Source: Chloroflexota bacterium
GTDB lineage: Bacteria > Chloroflexota > Dehalococcoidia > GIF9 > UBA5629
Length of the DNA: 8,366 nucleotides
NCBI GenBank assembly: GCA_026389655.1
Contig: JAPLHL010000017.1
Location: 1-8,366, forward strand
Direction: 5' to 3'
Part shown: positions 1-6,239 of the stretch, one piece after another
Layout: each line of letters opens with the position of its first letter
How positions within the stretch are numbered: the first letter of the stretch is position 1
Translations under genes and position numbers: made by a program
The notes under the pieces: model-generated
What the model was told of the DNA's origin: nothing
Database searches by the model: none
What the model saw: only the letters and a program-made list of their open reading frames with translations

Positions 1-1604
1 GTGGTCAAAACCGGGTTGGGCACCGAACCGCCGAGTTGACAATGTGAGCTGTCTTTCAAGCAACTACCGGTCTCTTCCAGAATTGCCAGGTCACTTTCTT
101 TGCCCGCTCCGGACGTGATATCGCTCAAAATCTGGCGCATCCTTTTAATGCCCTCGCGGCAAGGTACACATTTTCCGCATGATTCTTCTTCCAGGAAGGA
201 CAGGTAATATTTAGCGATATCGACCATGCAGTTATTCTCATCCATCACGATCATACCGCCGGAACCCATCATAGAACCGACTTTGGTCAATTCGTCAAAA
301 TCAACAGGTAAATCAAGCATGCTCTCAGGCAGGCATCCACCAGAAGGACCACCAGTCTGCACGGCCTTAAACTTTTTACCGTCGCGAATACCGCCACCTA
401 TGCTAAAAATAATTTCCCTCAATTTAATACCCATCGGGACTTCGACCAGGCCGGTATTGTTAACCTTCCCGGTAAGAGAGAATATTTTCGTGCCCGTATT
501 AGCTGCTGTGCCAATCTGGTTAAACCAGTCAGGGCCGTTATTAATAATCAGAGGTATATTGGCCCAGGTTTCAACGTTATTCAAATCACTCGGCCTGTCC
601 CAAAGTCCTCTCTCGACAGTGTGAACATACTTAGCCCTTGGCTCGCCTACCTTTCCTTCGAGCGAAGCCATAAGGGCCGTAGATTCGCCGCAAATGAAGG
701 CGCCACCGCCTCTGTTGATCCTGACCTGAAAATCGAATCCCGACCCCAGAATATTTCTCCCCAGTAAACCAAGCTTTTCAGCCTGCTCCATAGCGTTGGT
801 TATATTCTTCAAAGCCAGCGGATATTCATTGCGTACATATATGTAACCCTGGTGCGAACCAATAGCGAAAGCACCTATGATCAGACCTTCCAATACGCTG
901 TGAGGATTCCCCGTCATCAGGCCCTCATTAGCATAAGCACCGGGATCACCCTCGTCTGCATTGACGATAACGTATTTAACGTCTCCAGGTGCTTTGCGGC
1001 AACTTTCCCATTTGTTCCCGGTCAGGAAGCCACCTCCACCACGACCCCTTAACCCCGATTTCTTAACGATTTCAATGATCTGCTCCGGTTGATATTCGGA
1101 TAGAGCTTTTGCAAGTGCCGAATATCCGCCAATAGCAATATAATCTTCAATGCTGGTAGGATCAATTCTTGTATTGTTGCCTATGACAATGCGTTTCTGA
1201 TTCTTATAGAATGGAAGCTCGTTCTGAGCAGTAATCGGCTCGCTGGTTTTCGTTTCTTTAAATAGGAGACGGCTAATTATCTCCTTATTTAATAACGTTT
1301 TTTCAATAATATCGGATACATCTTCCGGTTTGATCTTCTGATAAAATACGTTGCCTGGTTCCACAATAGCAATCGGCCCTCTCTCACAGAAACCGTGACA
1401 GCCGGTGACCCGGAAATCTATCTGTTCACCTATGCCCCTTTTCTCAATCTCTGCTTTAAATGCCTCAACCACAGGATTGCTGCCATATGGCCGGCATGCA
1501 GTACCATTACACACCGACACCCTGGGCTTGCCATTATCCAAAGCTTTGGCTAATTTAGTGTATAGAGCTTCAAGCTCTTTAGAAGATTTAAGTTTGCTTG
1601 CCAT
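1..1604 (-). CDS. NuoF-like NADH-binding flavoprotein subunit (HndC/HymB/HydB type), C-terminus cut by window edge
   Basis: The frame is open from ATG 1604 to the window edge with no internal stop (534 codons seen). An N-terminal thioredoxin-like [2Fe-2S] domain carries C32, C37, C69 and C73, the layout of the fused NuoE-like domain found in hydrogenase-type NuoF proteins but not in classical complex I NuoF. Next comes the FMN/NADH site with LRGRGGGGFLTGNKW at about 185-199 and NADEGDPGA further on. Then follows an SLBB-like region, and the N3-type [4Fe-4S] ligands C476, C479, C482 and C522. Family members usually end in a two-cluster ferredoxin domain, which would lie off the left edge. The protein probably moves electrons between NAD(H) and iron-sulfur partners in the cytoplasm. 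The start is well fixed: nuoE ends in the same frame at 1617 and this is the first ATG after it, 12 bp downstream. Whether the complex is a hydrogenase, formate dehydrogenase or other diaphorase cannot be decided here. Confidence 0.9.
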   Translation of the reverse strand, partial: MASKLKSSKELEALYTKLAKALDNGKPRVSVCNGTACRPYGSNPVVEAFKAEIEKRGIGEQIDFRVTGCHGFCERGPIAIVEPGNVFYQKIKPEDVSDIIEKTLLNKEIISRLLFKETKTSEPITAQNELPFYKNQKRIVIGNNTRIDPTSIEDYIAIGGYSALAKALSEYQPEQIIEIVKKSGLRGRGGGGFLTGNKWESCRKAPGDVKYVIVNADEGDPGAYANEGLMTGNPHSVLEGLIIGAFAIGSHQGYIYVRNEYPLALKNITNAMEQAEKLGLLGRNILGSGFDFQVRINRGGGAFICGESTALMASLEGKVGEPRAKYVHTVERGLWDRPSDLNNVETWANIPLIINNGPDWFNQIGTAANTGTKIFSLTGKVNNTGLVEVPMGIKLREIIFSIGGGIRDGKKFKAVQTGGPSGGCLPESMLDLPVDFDELTKVGSMMGSGGMIVMDENNCMVDIAKYYLSFLEEESCGKCVPCREGIKRMRQILSDITSGAGKESDLAILEETGSCLKDSSHCQLGGSVPNPVLT

Positions 1605-1616
1605 ATCGTTAATTCT

Positions 1617-2069
1617 TCATTCTCTGTATTTATTAAGCATCGACTCAACTTTGTCATTCGTCATATGGCCGAAGTATTCATCACCAATTTTAACGACCGG
1701 GCCTGTTGCACAGCAGCCCATGCAATTCACGGTCTCAAGTGTAAATTTCAGATCTTTGGTGGTCCCACCGGCTTTGACACTCAACTGTCTCTCCAAAGTA
1801 TCCAGTATGAGTTCTCCGCCTCTCACGTGGCATGCAGTACCAAGACACACATTAACGATATGCTTCCCTCTCTCCTTCAGGCTGAATGCCCGAAAGAAGG
1901 TAGCCATGGCATAAACCTGGCTCTCCGGAATGTTCATTTTTTTACTGACTTTATCCAGAGCGGTCCGCGGAAGGTAATTAAACTCCGTCTGAATATCCTG
2001 CAGGATGGAGACCAGCTGGCTCCTATCACTATCATACTTTCGTATTATAGTTGTGACTTTATCTTTCAT
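1617..2069 (-). CDS. NuoE-like [2Fe-2S] subunit (HndA/HymA/HydC type)
   Basis: A 150-residue protein, close to the usual length of NuoE/HndA subunits. The N-terminal helical half contains the family pattern FNYLPRTALDKVSKKMNIP (about 30-48) and YAMATFF (53-59). The C-terminal thioredoxin-like half binds one [2Fe-2S] cluster through C75 and C80 (CLGTACHVRGG) and C116 and C120 (CMGCCATGP); C119 is an extra cysteine between the last two ligands. It is expected to pair with the NuoF-like protein encoded directly downstream, forming a soluble diaphorase-type module in the cytoplasm. The start ATG overlaps the stop of the upstream beta subunit by 4 bp (ATGA), which points to translational coupling. 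Family assignment is secure; the enzyme it serves is inferred from context only. Confidence 0.93.
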   Translation of the reverse strand: MKDKVTTIIRKYDSDRSQLVSILQDIQTEFNYLPRTALDKVSKKMNIPESQVYAMATFFRAFSLKERGKHIVNVCLGTACHVRGGELILDTLERQLSVKAGGTTKDLKFTLETVNCMGCCATGPVVKIGDEYFGHMTNDKVESMLNKYRE

Positions 2070-2995
2070 CTGCTCTTTTTCCCTGCGAGCTGCCTGATCT
2101 TGTTGTATTCCATCAATACGTGCTCCTGGATTTCAGCCGTGTTTTCTTTGGTCAAATGGCGGTACCTACCCTGCAATTTCAGGTAATCTTCAACCGGCCG
2201 AAGCTTCGGATAATCGAAATTCAATGTATATTTACCGTTTTCTATTTCATATACAGGGAATATACCCGTCTCCACAGCTAAGCGGCCCATGGTAATAGTC
2301 TGATTTGATGGCGTACGCCATCCGGTCGGGCATACAGATAAAATGTGAATATAAGACGGTCCTTTTATCTTTCTGGCCTTCTCGATCTTGGCAATTATGT
2401 CAAATGGATAACTCGATGTGGTAGTAGCCACATAGGGAATTTCATGTACCGCGGCAATAGCTGCAATATTCTTTTTCTGCGTATGTTGACCCATACTTTT
2501 TTTACCGTAAGGCGCTGTCGGGGTAGAAGCGCCAAATGGAGTTTCGCTTGATCTCTGAATACCCGTATTCATGTAGGCCTCATTGTCAAAGCATACGTAA
2601 ATAAAATCGTGGCCACGTTCCATTGCACCGGATAACGACTGCAACCCTATGTCAGCCGTAGCGCCGTCCCCACCCATAGCTACGACCTTTACATCTTTAT
2701 CGTATCCATACTTCCTTTTCATAGCTTTTAGCCCGGATTCAATTCCTGAAGCCACAGCAGAAGCGTTTTCAAACAGGGTATGTATCCAGGGGACCTCCCA
2801 CGAACTTTCCGGTAAGGGAGAGGAAATTATCTCCATGCAACCCGTAGCATTGGAAATTATAGTATTTCTGCCGAGCGCTTTGCAGACAAAACGAACTGCG
2901 AGGGCTTCGCCGCAGCCAGAACAAGCACGGTGGCCCGACGCGAAATAGTCTTTCGTGGTTATCAACCGGGGCGCATATATAGACAGTGTTTCCAC
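2066..2995 (-). CDS. porB: 2-oxoacid:ferredoxin oxidoreductase, beta subunit (pyruvate type, TPP-binding)
   Basis: A 309-residue protein, the normal size for PorB. Its four candidate ligands for the proximal [4Fe-4S] cluster are C25 and C28 (CSGCGEA), C53 (TGCMEI) and C222 (CPTGW). The TPP/Mg-binding motif begins at GGDGATADIG (108-117) and ends at the downstream FDNEAYMNTG (136-145). The segment QRSSETPFGASTPTAPYG (147-164) resembles pyruvate-type enzymes, so pyruvate is the best guess for the substrate, although 2-oxoisovalerate or 2-oxobutyrate cannot be excluded. With the alpha subunit it catalyses CoA-dependent oxidative decarboxylation and hands electrons to the delta clusters. The start is GTG, giving a TAGTG junction with the alpha subunit stop; GGAG stands 10 bp upstream as ribosome binding site. 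The stop overlaps nuoE. Confidence 0.93.
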   Translation of the reverse strand: METLSIYAPRLITTKDYFASGHRACSGCGEALAVRFVCKALGRNTIISNATGCMEIISSPLPESSWEVPWIHTLFENASAVASGIESGLKAMKRKYGYDKDVKVVAMGGDGATADIGLQSLSGAMERGHDFIYVCFDNEAYMNTGIQRSSETPFGASTPTAPYGKKSMGQHTQKKNIAAIAAVHEIPYVATTTSSYPFDIIAKIEKARKIKGPSYIHILSVCPTGWRTPSNQTITMGRLAVETGIFPVYEIENGKYTLNFDYPKLRPVEDYLKLQGRYRHLTKENTAEIQEHVLMEYNKIRQLAGKKSR

Positions 2996-4170
2996 TATTC
3001 TCTTACTCCGAACATAATAATTTCCTGCGTCTGGCCTGCTTTAATTTTTTCCAGCCCAATTCCAACTAGAGTTTCAAAATCCTCAGGGGAAATATCCCGC
3101 CCGCCAAGGCCGCCTACTATGCTAACAATCTGCGGTTTCTTTTCCACCGGGTAAAGCGCAGCCTTGATCTCAGAACAAACCGGCGCCGGCCCACCCAGAG
3201 AAATGGCACGGTCAAGCACTATAACATTCTTTACGCCCGATAATGCTTCGATGATCTCCTGATATGGGAAAGGCCTCCAGAGTCTTGGCCTCACCAGGCC
3301 GATCTTCTTGCCTTCATCACGCATTTTGTCTATGGTCATCATCGCATTTTCACTATACCCGCCTATGGTCACCAAAATAGTCTCAGCGCCATCGGTCTTG
3401 TACTTCTCAACAGGCTGATAGTATCGGCCAGTCATGTCACCGTACTGCTTCCACGTATCCAGGATTACTTTTTTCGACATCCTCAAGGCTGTATCCAAGG
3501 CTTTCCTGGACTCTGTATATAAATTGGGCATGGCAAAGCACCCCATTGTTACCGGATTATCCGGGTCCAAAGGATGCGGATGCTTATATGGTGGTAAGAA
3601 ACCATCTACAGATTGCTGGTCCAGAATCTGAATCGGCTCGATAACATGAGATATATGAAATCCATCAATATTGATTATCGTAGGGAGAAGAACATCAGGA
3701 TGCTCGGCAATACGGAAAGCACACAAGGTCTGGTCGAATGCCTGTTGCCCGTTCTCAACAAATATCTGGATCCATCCTGCATCCCTGATGATCATAGCAT
3801 CTGACTGATCACCCCAGATATTAAGCGGACCGGACAGAGCTCGGTTGGCAATAGCCATGACTATGGGCAAACGCAATGAAGCAGCAACCATAACGACTTC
3901 ATGCATTAATATAAGGCCCTGACCGGCAGTTGCAGTAAATGTCCTGGCACCCACAGCGCTGGACCCCAGACAGGCGCTCATGGCGGAATGTTCAGATTCT
4001 ACGGGAATATATTCAGCATCAAGATCGCCGTTGGCAACCAGTTCGGCCAAACTCTCAACAATGTGGGTCTGAGGAGTGATGGGATAAGCCGCAATAACAT
4101 CTACATTGGCCAGTTTAACAGCTTCAGAGATGGCCAAAGAAGATTCAATACCAATAGGTTTAGATGCCAT
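2995..4170 (-). CDS. porA: 2-oxoacid:ferredoxin oxidoreductase, alpha subunit (pyruvate type)
   Basis: A 391-residue protein of typical PorA length. Domain I contains AAYPITPQTHIVE (27-39), the substrate/TPP-contacting motif of the family, and VESEHSAM (57-64). A TATAGQGLILMHE segment (79-91) and NRALSGPLNIWGDQSD (109-124) follow, matching pyruvate-type alpha subunits. The C-terminal domain has the expected VLDRAISLGGPAPVCSE stretch and a final GGLGGRDIS motif. It forms the catalytic unit with the beta subunit encoded next; the reaction links pyruvate, CoA and ferredoxin to acetyl-CoA and CO2, and the enzyme can run in either direction in anaerobes. The ATG overlaps the stop of the gamma-delta gene by one base (TAATG), and a GGGAG ribosome binding site lies inside that gene 7 bp upstream. 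The substrate is inferred from motif resemblance. Confidence 0.93.
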   Translation of the reverse strand: MASKPIGIESSLAISEAVKLANVDVIAAYPITPQTHIVESLAELVANGDLDAEYIPVESEHSAMSACLGSSAVGARTFTATAGQGLILMHEVVMVAASLRLPIVMAIANRALSGPLNIWGDQSDAMIIRDAGWIQIFVENGQQAFDQTLCAFRIAEHPDVLLPTIINIDGFHISHVIEPIQILDQQSVDGFLPPYKHPHPLDPDNPVTMGCFAMPNLYTESRKALDTALRMSKKVILDTWKQYGDMTGRYYQPVEKYKTDGAETILVTIGGYSENAMMTIDKMRDEGKKIGLVRPRLWRPFPYQEIIEALSGVKNVIVLDRAISLGGPAPVCSEIKAALYPVEKKPQIVSIVGGLGGRDISPEDFETLVGIGLEKIKAGQTQEIIMFGVRE

Positions 4171-5057
4171 TATTCAACTCCCTCGACCATGCTTATTGCC
4201 TGGGGCCAGCATTCATGTGAACAAATACCGCAACCCTTGCAATAATACATATTACCCCGGAATTTTCCATCTTTATCCTGGCTTACACAGCCCTCCGGGC
4301 AAAACAGCGAGCATATCCCGCATTTTATACATTTTGCATCATCCCAAACAGGATGCTGCGATTTCCAATCGCCCGTACGGAACTGCTTGGTATTACCAGC
4401 CTCAGTTACAATACAACCTACTTTCAAATCCTTCCAGCTTAGCGCCTTTTCGGTCTTGAAGGATTTCTCTTTTTTAGGTCCTGAAGTTGTTATCTCACTT
4501 ATAACGATACTATTGTATGCCTTCATACAGGCTTCGAAATTCGATCTTGCCCTTGCACCAAACCTCTCCTTGAGAGGCTCTTCCAGAGATTCAAGCTTGA
4601 TTGCTCCGGTCACTTTAATCAAAGCACCCAGCATAGTGGTATTTACAATGTTCACTTTCAGAAGTTCACGAGCAATAGAAGTTGCGTCAACAACGCCCAA
4701 CTTCCAGTCGCCCGTGAATTCCTGCTGTAGCTCTTCAACAGATTTGGTGCTGTTTACTATCAGGGCACCACCCGGCTTTAAACCGTCGGTTACATTTATT
4801 AGCGTAACAAGGCCCGGATCCAGAACAACAACAATATCCGGTTTAGTTACTCCTGAACGTACCCTGATGGGATTTCCGGAACTTATCCTATTGAAGGCCA
4901 GTACAGGAGCTCCGCGCCTTTCGGGGCCAAAGCTCGGAAAAGCCTGGGCGAATTTACCTTCATGTATAGCTGCAAGTGCAGTCAGTTCAGCCGATGTAAC
5001 TGCACCTTGACCACCACGGCCATGCCAGCGAATTTCGATAGTTTTATCCTGTTTCAT
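4170..5057 (-). CDS. 2-oxoacid:ferredoxin oxidoreductase, fused gamma-delta subunit
   Basis: A 295-residue fusion. The gamma domain occupies about 1-190 and shows WHGRGGQGAV (11-20) near the N-terminus and FGPERRGAPV (43-52), both standard for PorG. A lysine-rich linker (about 193-210) leads to the delta ferredoxin domain, which opens with TGDWKSQHPVWDDAKC (228-243). This domain holds two [4Fe-4S] motifs: C243, C246, C249, C253 (with the usual CP) and C273, C276, C279, C283, where the last cysteine is followed by Trp instead of Pro. Gamma-delta fusions are known in this enzyme family, though many members have separate genes. The clusters should relay electrons from the beta-subunit cluster to ferredoxin. 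It is the first protein gene of the operon, 35 bp behind tRNA-Arg; no strong ribosome binding site is visible before ATG 5057. Confidence 0.92.
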   Translation of the reverse strand: MKQDKTIEIRWHGRGGQGAVTSAELTALAAIHEGKFAQAFPSFGPERRGAPVLAFNRISSGNPIRVRSGVTKPDIVVVLDPGLVTLINVTDGLKPGGALIVNSTKSVEELQQEFTGDWKLGVVDATSIARELLKVNIVNTTMLGALIKVTGAIKLESLEEPLKERFGARARSNFEACMKAYNSIVISEITTSGPKKEKSFKTEKALSWKDLKVGCIVTEAGNTKQFRTGDWKSQHPVWDDAKCIKCGICSLFCPEGCVSQDKDGKFRGNMYYCKGCGICSHECWPQAISMVEGVE

Positions 5058-5092
5058 ATGCTTATCAAATTAACTATAGCAAGGATTCGATG

Positions 5093-5164
5093 CGCCCCTG
5101 GAGGGACTTGAACCCTCGCACCCGGCTTCGGAGGCCGATGCTCTATCCCCTGAGCTACAGGGGC
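5093..5164 (-). tRNA. tRNA-Arg (anticodon CCG)
   Basis: The minus strand folds as a complete cloverleaf of 72 nt. The acceptor is GCCCCTG paired with CAGGGGC (7/7), the D stem is GCTC/GAGC, the anticodon stem TCGGC/GCCGG has loop CTCCGAA with anticodon CCG at 34-36, and the T arm is GAGGG-TTCAAGT-CCCTC. The discriminator base is G. The genome does not encode CCA after it (the next bases are CAT), so CCA must be added by nucleotidyltransferase. It reads the arginine codon CGG. It lies 35 bp upstream of the gamma-delta subunit gene on the same strand. Confidence 0.96.
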
Positions 5165-5315
5165 TCACAAGCTATAATAGATTATAATGTACTTCCGAAT
5201 CTATAATTCTATTTGACAACTGATAGACAGTATATCAATTTTAATTTTTAATTGGCAAATCTATCTCATATTTCGTTTGATCTTGTTAATTTTTAATAGA
5301 AATGCCGGTTGGATT
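5165..5315 (-). promoter_or_regulatory. AT-rich spacer with probable promoter for tRNA-Arg and the por operon
   Basis: This 151-bp spacer lies between uspA and tRNA-Arg and is clearly richer in A/T than the flanking genes. On the minus strand there is a TATAAT at 5181-5186 and a TATTAT at 5174-5179, at suitable distances from the tRNA 5' end at 5164. No convincing -35 stands 16-18 bp upstream of either. The 35-bp gap between tRNA-Arg and the gamma-delta gene is too short for an obvious promoter of its own, so the operon is probably read from here. No clear stem-loop plus T-run terminator for uspA is visible, and I see no gene in the spacer. Confidence 0.35.
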
Positions 5316-5780
5316 TTAGGCCGAGTTCTCCCCGCTGGAATCGGCTTTAACCAGAAGCACAGGTACATTGACCGCATGGATTACTTTCTCAGCGATACTG
5401 CCCCAGAATAATTTTGTAAGGCCGGATCGACCGTGCGTCGCCATAATAAGCAAATCGATGCTATTGTTATGTACATATTCAATCAAGCTTTCAGCTGGTT
5501 TTCCCGCTAATATAACGAGACGGCTCTTAATCCCGGAGCGATTCAGCCTATGTGCAATCTGATTCAAATATGTGCGTGCATCTTTTTCCATTTCTTTGTG
5601 TATCTGTTTAAGATCATCGTCACTTAACGCGATTTTGCCCCTTGTGGGTATTTCTACGGGCTCAACCACTGTGATAAGCTGGACCTCACAACCAGATGTC
5701 CTGGCCAAGACCTCAATATGCGGTATCACACATTCAGCCAATGGAGATCCATCAAGTGGAACTGCAACTATTTTATACAT
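5316..5780 (-). CDS. UspA-family universal stress protein
   Basis: A single-domain Usp of 154 residues, typical for the family. It opens with YKIVAVPLDGSPLAE, whose Asp10 matches the conserved nucleotide-contacting aspartate. The C-terminal half has the ATP-binding loop MATHGRSG followed after LTKLFW by GS, so the G-x2-G-x9-G(S/T) motif has Ala in place of its first Gly, a variant common in the family. It probably binds ATP and acts as a small cytoplasmic stress-linked protein, but Usp roles vary widely and the partner is unknown. Start choice: the frame extends to TTG 5786 and ATG 5783, but AGGAGG (complement of 5788-5793) is spaced 7 bp from ATG 5780, against 4 and 1 bp for the other two, so ATG 5780 is preferred. 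It is transcribed alone from the divergent spacer and points toward tRNA-Arg. Confidence 0.92.
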   Translation of the reverse strand: MYKIVAVPLDGSPLAECVIPHIEVLARTSGCEVQLITVVEPVEIPTRGKIALSDDDLKQIHKEMEKDARTYLNQIAHRLNRSGIKSRLVILAGKPAESLIEYVHNNSIDLLIMATHGRSGLTKLFWGSIAEKVIHAVNVPVLLVKADSSGENSA

Positions 5781-5901
5781 CATCAAACCTCCTGAAAGTT
5801 CAATAAACCGTTAATCTATAATAATGTTAAATCACACCAGATATTTTCTTTTTATATTATTTCGTGTATATTTATACCTTCAATAGACTAAGAGAAGTAA
5901 A

Positions 5902-5930
5902 ATTATATCACTCTGCAAATATCAATCCAA
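5902..5930 (-). promoter_or_regulatory. Promoter of uspA (sigma70 type, extended -10)
   Basis: On the minus strand TTGGAT (complement of 5925-5930) and a perfect TATAAT (complement of 5902-5907) are separated by exactly 17 bp. The -10 box is preceded by TGA, making an extended -10 (TGATATAAT). Transcription would start near 5895, leaving a leader of roughly 115 nt before ATG 5780. The match is by eye and untested. Confidence 0.65.
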
Positions 5931-5984
5931 TTTAATATCCAGCCTGTTGCTAACATTAGATACGGGGCCAAAGGATAACCGAGT

Positions 5985-6013
5985 TTATCCATATAATTTC
6001 CAGATGATATAAT
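5985..6013 (+). promoter_or_regulatory. Promoter of the tandem tRNA-Ser genes (extended -10)
   Basis: An extended -10, TGATATAAT, occupies 6005-6013, with the start point expected about 5 nt before the first tRNA at 6025. A weak -35 (TTATCC, 5985-5990) stands 17 bp upstream. A second TATAAT at 5992-5997 lacks both a TG extension and a credible -35. The -10 sequence is identical to that of the divergent uspA promoter. Confidence 0.55.
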
Positions 6014-6024
6014 TAGCTGGCTGC

Positions 6025-6110
6025 GGAGAGGTGACCGAGAGGCCGATGGTGCCGCTCTCGAAAAGCGGTGGGCGAGAGCCTCGTGGGTTCGAATCCCACC
6101 CTCTCCGCCA
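6025..6110 (+). tRNA. tRNA-Ser (anticodon CGA)
   Basis: A class II tRNA of 86 nt with a long variable arm. Acceptor GGAGAGG pairs with CCTCTCC (7/7). The anticodon stem CCGCT/AGCGG encloses loop CTCGAAA with anticodon CGA, and the T arm is GTGGG-TTCGAAT-CCCAC. Discriminator G is followed by an encoded CCA at 6108-6110. It reads the serine codon UCG. Confidence 0.96.
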
Positions 6111-6128
6111 TTTTAGTTTTGTTGTTAC

Positions 6129-6218
6129 GGAGAGGTGCTGGAGTGGCCTAACAGGCGCGCCTGGAAAGCGCGTGTAGCTTTTTTGCTACCATGGGTTCGA
6201 ATCCCATCCTCTCCGCCA
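6129..6218 (+). tRNA. tRNA-Ser (anticodon GGA)
   Basis: A second class II tRNA-Ser, 90 nt long and 18 bp behind the first, with the same acceptor stem (GGAGAGG/CCTCTCC). The anticodon stem CGCGC/GCGCG encloses loop CTGGAAA with anticodon GGA. The long variable arm contains GTAGC/GCTAC around a T-rich loop, and the T arm is ATGGG-TTCGAAT-CCCAT. CCA is encoded at 6216-6218. It reads serine codons UCC and UCU. It has no promoter of its own in the 18-bp gap and is probably processed from a joint transcript. Confidence 0.96.
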
Positions 6219-6239
6219 TGTAAGATTTCTATTGTCGTT

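Noticed and set aside
1..1604. Possible frameshift in the NuoF-like gene, because its N-terminal [2Fe-2S] domain looks like a separate protein.
   Set aside because: I followed the frame codon by codon from 1604 to the edge: it stays open and all motifs lie in one frame, so this is the normal fused architecture.
1405..2186. Two overlapping plus-strand open frames of about 170 codons.
   Set aside because: They are antisense to nuoE and parts of its neighbours, whose cysteine motifs and family matches are clear.
4387..5010. Plus-strand open frame of 207 codons.
   Set aside because: It lies entirely antisense to the gamma-delta subunit gene, has no recognisable motif and no ribosome binding site; it is a shadow frame.
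5213..5241. A plus-strand TTGACA at 5213-5218 as a promoter.
   Set aside because: There is no -10 box 16-18 bp downstream and no plus-strand gene follows until the tRNA-Ser genes at 6025.
5231..5300. AT-rich stretch with TTAATTTTTAATT repeats as a uspA terminator or a repeat element.
   Set aside because: The best stem (CAATT/AATTG) has 5 A/T-rich pairs and no proper T-run behind it; it looks like low-complexity sequence.
5787..6024. A small gene or RNA in the divergent spacer.
   Set aside because: No open frame with a ribosome binding site and no strong RNA fold is visible; promoters and short inverted repeats account for what can be seen.
6135..6239. Upstream extension of the patatin-like gene (35 more codons from ATG 6135).
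   Set aside because: It would start inside tRNA-Ser(GGA), and the extra residues show no resemblance to the family; the patatin fold begins just after residue 10 from ATG 6240.
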